In this document: positions 6,710-9,038 of the stretch, in pieces
Layout of the letters: every line of letters begins with the position of its first letter
How positions within the stretch are numbered: position 1 is the stretch's first letter
Assembly (NCBI GenBank): GCA_001801345.1
Contig: MGXJ01000034.1
Location: forward strand, 4,906-13,943
DNA: 9,038 bases
Reading direction: 5' to 3'
From: Gammaproteobacteria bacterium RBG_16_37_9
Lineage (GTDB): Bacteria > Pseudomonadota > Gammaproteobacteria > UBA9339
Notes under the pieces: model-generated
Databases searched by the model: none
Told to the model about the DNA's origin: nothing
The model's input: only the letters and a program-made list of their open reading frames with translations
Made by a program: the position numbers and the translations under genes

Positions 6710-6843
6710 GTGTTTGCTGATTTTTTAATCGCTTGATTTATTGATTTTTTTAACGCGGGACGCCCACTACTTTTAGCGCACAATGGTCGACAATGGCTAA
6801 CCAATCCCCGCAAAATCTACGCAAAAATTATAAGCGAATTTTT

Positions 6844-7395
6844 TTAAAAATCCTTATGAAATTTAAACTTTAATTTTTCCAACTGTTTCTGGCTACTTAA
6901 AAACTCATCCATTTCATTAATATATCTCGGTGTTTTGCAGCTCTTTTTCCAGTCATCCAAAATATCATCAAAAAATATTCCAGGGGAATCAGTTGCCCAA
7001 TCTTTAAATTCTGATTGCGAACTGTTCGTATACATATCAATTCCTTTTAAAATCCCCATGCAATAAAGTTTTTCTTCATGATATAAACCTAATTTACGGT
7101 AGTTCAATATTTTGTCGTTAAAGCTCTCTAGGGCCGCCCTAACCATTTCGTGCGCCACCTCACCTGGGTCTTCATAACCGTACCTACTAGTCCCGCTTTT
7201 TTTCCATAGTTCCTCAACATCAAGCGAATCTAATACCTAAAAAACCTCACTAGCCAGATCTGCAATATTAATATTACAAATATTTTTATTTGCCAACGTT
7301 TCAATTTTTTTAGCTATCTTAGAATCCTCATCACTCAATGCTTTTAGTATCTGCTTGATTTCTATTTCACTTAATGCGTCTAAGAGTTCATTCAT
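6844..7395 (-). pseudogene. Uncharacterised 183-codon gene interrupted by one in-frame TAG
   Basis: Reading from ATG 7395, the frame runs 52 residues (MNELLDALSEIEIKQ...), meets TAG at 7237-7239, and continues unbroken for another 130 codons to TAA at 6844. The joined product is coherent. The part after the TAG reads VLDSLDVEELWKKSG, then RYGYEDPGEVAHEMVRAALE, LGLYHEEKLYCMGILKGI and EFKDWATDSPGIFFDDILDDW, which resembles a conserved uncharacterised bacterial family whose members are continuous here. A frame starting at GTG 7158 would give only the last 104 residues and is not the natural start. Phe-TAG-Val suggests a lost tyrosine or glutamine codon. TAG is an ordinary stop elsewhere in this window (zapD, pilA), so recoding is unlikely. 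It sits 25 bp after the WapI-like gene with AGGA just before its ATG. Function unknown. Confidence 0.75.
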
Positions 7396-7420
7396 AATCC
7401 TATTGCCATTACCATTGAAG

Positions 7421-7855
7421 CTAGAAATAACTTAACTTCTCCGTTTTTAATTTTTGTAATTGTTTTAATAAACTCTCAATACTAAACAAATCAGTTTCAT
7501 AGGAAAAACTTAAACTAGCTCCTGGTAATTCGCGCACTTCAGCTATACCTGAAACATAAATTTTCCCAGTTCGACTAAACTTAAGTTTGATATACAACAT
7601 TTCTTCGTCTGTTTGAAAAATAGCTTCCGGCTCATCCGAAACACAGGTTAACGCTTTTTCTATATCTCTTCTAAAACATAAAAAATCATTTGCCGTAAAT
7701 GAAGCATCATAATTGGCTGTAAAATATGGCAAACTTAAATTCACTTGACAAACAAGCCAACTAGCATCTGATTTATCTGTAGCGCTTGGATTTTCAAATC
7801 TAAAAACAAGTATTTTCAGATTTGCCTTTTCTCCAGATATGATTAATTCATACAT
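7421..7855 (-). CDS. Probable immunity protein resembling the WapI immunity family
   Basis: A 144-residue soluble acidic protein with no signal peptide or membrane segment. The layout resembles WapI-type immunity proteins, which bind and neutralise a polymorphic toxin delivered by contact: an N-terminal strand pair (LIISGEKANLKILVFRFEN), the D..DASWL..QV.LS core at about residues 29-41, a central helix (DFLCFRRDIEKAL), a strand pair around FQTDEEMLYIKLKF, and a C-terminal part GASLSFSYETDLFSIESLL that ends in a helix. The assignment is by recalled family pattern, so the exact family is uncertain. TAGGAAA upstream of ATG 7855 is a reasonable ribosome site. No intact toxin gene adjoins it, so it would be an orphan immunity gene. 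It lies between a small toxin-island protein and an interrupted gene. Confidence 0.55.
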   Translation of the reverse strand: MYELIISGEKANLKILVFRFENPSATDKSDASWLVCQVNLSLPYFTANYDASFTANDFLCFRRDIEKALTCVSDEPEAIFQTDEEMLYIKLKFSRTGKIYVSGIAEVRELPGASLSFSYETDLFSIESLLKQLQKLKTEKLSYF

Positions 7856-7866
7856 AACTATGTTTC

Positions 7867-7965
7867 CTATGTGTTAATTTTCTTATTCGGACATAAGTAA
7901 ATATTGACTATAATCTCTGGTTTAATTCCTTTCTTATATAAATTATCTCTTGGAATCAAAGGATC
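7867..7965 (-). other. Possible 32-codon gene remnant between the two small genes
   Basis: In the gap before the WapI-like gene one frame is open for 32 codons after a TAA and ends at TAG 7867-7869. It reads DPLIPRDNLYKKGIKPEIIV then NIYLCPNK, a composition that looks like the tail of a real protein and not random AT-rich sequence. It has no start codon of its own in a good context and overlaps the last bases of the 94-residue gene. It may be the end of a deleted gene, or chance. Confidence 0.2.
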
Positions 7966-8240
7966 TTAACTACCGCTATCTTTTCTTTTCCTTCGTATAA
8001 ATCGAAAAATTCCCCACTTTTTAACCGATCATGGGGAGCGTTATCTGCCAAAAATCTTGCTTTAGCTTTTGATGGATTCCTTTGTTTGGCTGGCGCTTCA
8101 TCAAAATCAAGAACCACACTCCAAGCTGCTTTATCCCAATCATCTTCCTTGAACTTAGATACAGTTGAATATTTCAATCCCATGGGTAACCTTCCTTGTT
8201 TACCAACCCAGTTAACTAAAACATCGACTATTTCCTTCAT
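7956..8240 (-). CDS. Small uncharacterised protein of a toxin-island-associated type
   Basis: A 94-residue soluble protein. I do not know its function. The sequence shows an N-terminal amphipathic helix (MKEIVDVLVNWV), then a beta-rich core with AWSVVLDFDEAP (39-50), a conserved-looking KARFLADNAPHDRLKSG (60-76) and the terminal FFDLYEGKEKIAVVKIL. Proteins with the pattern WSVVVxFxxxP...FLxxxAPxxxLKxGxxFxLYEGxxxVAxVxIL are widespread, about 100 residues long, and often lie singly in accessory regions near polymorphic toxins, so an immunity role is a guess. ATG 8240 is preceded at 8 bases by TGAGGAA, a good ribosome site. It starts 26 bp after the stop of the 79-residue gene, in the same direction. 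Confidence 0.7.
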   Translation of the reverse strand: MKEIVDVLVNWVGKQGRLPMGLKYSTVSKFKEDDWDKAAWSVVLDFDEAPAKQRNPSKAKARFLADNAPHDRLKSGEFFDLYEGKEKIAVVKIL

Positions 8241-8266
8241 GATTAATTCCTCATATTTACATTTTA

Positions 8267-8506
8267 TCAGCTATCTTCACTTATTAGCTTTCGTGATCTC
8301 TCATCAAACTGATCAAGATTTTCATTAGAATATATAGCCAATGTTATCTCGTGAGCATAGCTGTCATCATTCACATGCACGTGATTGCCTGCTGTCCCAT
8401 CAACTAAAGATTGCAAAAAAGATAACATTTGTTTAGCTTCATCTTTTGTTAAATATATACCTATACTATTTACTATATTGTTTGTTTCTGTATCTAATAA
8501 TCTCAT
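8267..8506 (-). CDS. Small uncharacterised protein, possible immunity partner
   Basis: A 79-residue soluble acidic protein with no signal peptide. It reads as a short N-terminal strand region, then IYLTKDEAKQMLSFLQSLVD (a helix, about 17-36), GNHVHVND (40-47) and EITLAIYSNENLDQFDERS near the end. Small proteins with LTxxEAxxLxxSLxxLL...HxHVxxxDxxxEITVxIYxxxNLxxFDERS occur singly in many bacteria, often beside polymorphic toxin genes; no function is established to my knowledge. It begins 11 bp after the TAG ending the frameshifted toxin-tail-like fragment, as an immunity gene would follow its toxin. No ribosome site is apparent before ATG 8506, which would fit translation coupled to the upstream frame. 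Confidence 0.7.
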   Translation of the reverse strand: MRLLDTETNNIVNSIGIYLTKDEAKQMLSFLQSLVDGTAGNHVHVNDDSYAHEITLAIYSNENLDQFDERSRKLISEDS

Positions 8507-8517
8507 AATAATTTATT

Positions 8518-8659
8518 CTAGATATATACGGTTGGTTTTCCATTTACATACTCACCAATGTGTACATGTGGTTTTTTTATGGAAGGCTGGGTTATTAATA
8601 TCAAACCTAATGCGCCTGGAGTTATCCATTGGAACCTGACACCATTCTGATACTATTAC
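8518..8659 (-). pseudogene. Frameshifted toxin-tail-like fragment
   Basis: One frame is open from 8659 (after a TGA) and contains ATG at 8629: EWCQVP, then MDNSRRIRFDINNPAFHKK. At a run of seven A's (8572-8578) the frame would end soon after as TTCTHW-type nonsense at TGA 8552-8554. Removing one A continues it as PHVHIGEYVNGKPTVYI to TAG 8518-8520. The joined sequence, R-F-D-I-x-N-P followed by K-P-H-x-H-I-x-E-Y-V-N-G-K, looks like the extreme C-terminus of secreted or RHS-type toxin domains, and the next gene downstream is of the immunity-size class. No core toxin domain is present, so this is debris or a very small gene. The ATG overlaps the stop of the upstream membrane gene by 8 bp (ATGGATAA). 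Confidence 0.45.
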
Positions 8660-9038
8660 TCACTGTCGATGCATGAGGACGGTCTTGATTGTAGGACAAT
8701 ACTCCTATAACCATTGAAACTACACTAATGGCAGTTATCAATATGGCAACGATAAAGTTTGTGCCGCCTTTTCTTTTTAGAGTTTCCCGTAATAAATTTT
8801 CATCTTTTATTTTGTTTTTAAATTTAGTAGTCTTATCACTAACAAACAATAAATATAAATAATTAGCAAATAAAGCTAATAACAAATGAAAAACGACACC
8901 AGGAAAATAGTATCCTGGCAATGAACAATAATCAAAGATTACTTCTTTTGATACCATAATTACAAACATGATAAATGCATACAGATACATTTTCCTATAT
9001 GCAAGCCAAAAAAACCCTAAAAACATTGCGGGACAATT
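8622..9038 (-). CDS. DUF2628-like inner-membrane protein, N-terminus outside the window
   Basis: The frame is open to the right edge: the codons before the first ATG (9026) read NCPA, so the true start is probably beyond 9038. The visible 138 residues carry three hydrophobic segments: FLGFFWLAYRKMYLYAFIMF onward, YYFPGVVFHLLLALFANYLY, and NFIVAILITAISVVSMVIGV, with a positively charged loop (KTTKFKNKIKDENLLRETLKRKGG) between the second and third. The motif F-x-G-x-x-W-x-x-Y-R-K-M-Y is the hallmark of DUF2628-type membrane proteins, which normally begin with a short soluble part before it. Function is not established. The last 20 residues are hydrophilic. It ends overlapping the toxin-tail-like fragment by 8 bp. 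Confidence 0.65.
   Translation of the reverse strand, partial: NCPAMFLGFFWLAYRKMYLYAFIMFVIMVSKEVIFDYCSLPGYYFPGVVFHLLLALFANYLYLLFVSDKTTKFKNKIKDENLLRETLKRKGGTNFIVAILITAISVVSMVIGVLSYNQDRPHASTVSNSIRMVSGSNG

Larger units (their letters stand above)
6333..6843. other. 511-bp stretch without an intact gene: pilA leader, hairpins, tRNA debris
   Basis: Going rightward it holds the pilA promoter region, a degenerate copy of the tRNA 5' flank (6480-6567), three small hairpins, the broken tRNA-Thr (6672-6709), and about 130 bp of AT-rich sequence with no recognisable content up to the interrupted gene. The hairpins are CCCTGTC (6516-6522) with GACGGGG (6532-6538), CGCAAA (6562-6567) with TTTGCG (6575-6580), and CCAAAC (6591-6596) with GTTTGG (6602-6607). 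The minus-strand frame 6568-6813 crosses the tRNA fragment and is not a gene. The more GC-rich part between 6460 and 6710 stands out from the AT-rich sequence on either side, which fits conserved RNA-gene flank. Confidence 0.6.

Noticed and set aside
6568..6813. 81-residue minus-strand open frame
   Set aside because: It runs antisense through the tRNA-Thr fragment and its flank; the stretch SVALPTELYRP is simply the reverse of the tRNA D-arm and acceptor strand.
6823..6843. AAAAATT/AATTTTT hairpin as a terminator for the interrupted gene
   Set aside because: The stem is A-T only with a 7-base loop; such pairs are expected by chance in this AT-rich stretch.
8572..8578. Programmed frameshifting at the A7 run
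   Set aside because: Restoring the frame needs a +1 shift (or -2); a standard -1 slippery shift gives a short unrelated tail, and no downstream stem or upstream Shine-Dalgarno stimulator is evident. A simple indel is more likely.
8086..8639. Two overlapping plus-strand open frames (8086-8328 and 8385-8639)
   Set aside because: Both are antisense to co-oriented minus-strand small genes with better coding character and spacing.

Overview
The window is AT-rich and, for its conserved part, clearly gammaproteobacterial. One minus-strand block reads pilA-pilB-pilC-pilD-coaE-zapD, the classic gammaproteobacterial order of type IV pilus assembly genes followed by dephospho-CoA kinase and the Z-ring factor ZapD. 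The low GC, short palindromic intergenic elements carrying TGTCATCC/GGATGACA-type ends, and several decaying genes suggest a host-associated member of the Legionellales/Coxiellaceae type. That placement is an inference from composition and synteny, not a demonstrated assignment.

Layout on the minus strand, right to left. From 9038 to 6844 lies an accessory region: a membrane protein cut by the window edge, a frameshifted toxin-tail-like fragment, two small proteins of families seen beside toxins, a protein resembling WapI-type immunity proteins, and a 183-codon gene interrupted by one in-frame TAG. It has no integrase, transposase or intact toxin in view. It abuts the 5' half of a tRNA-Thr(CGU) gene (6672-6709, plus strand) that stops exactly at the end of the anticodon loop. 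Between this tRNA fragment and pilA (6333-6671) are hairpins and a degenerate second copy of the tRNA 5' flank.

From 6332 to 504 is the pilus/cell-division block. PilA is the pilin. PilB is the extension ATPase and PilC the inner-membrane platform. PilD cleaves the PilA leader and methylates the new N-terminus. coaE makes coenzyme A and zapD bundles FtsZ. pilA/pilB overlap, pilB/pilC are 3 bp apart and pilD/coaE 9 bp apart, so much of the block is probably co-transcribed. A 310-bp spacer full of palindromic repeats splits pilC from pilD. Below zapD are another repeat and the start of a HyfB/NuoL-like membrane gene that runs off the left edge.

The most interesting point is the junction at the pilA-tRNA-Thr locus: a known type of integration hot spot, here with a broken tRNA gene and a collection of orphan immunity-like genes and toxin debris beside it.
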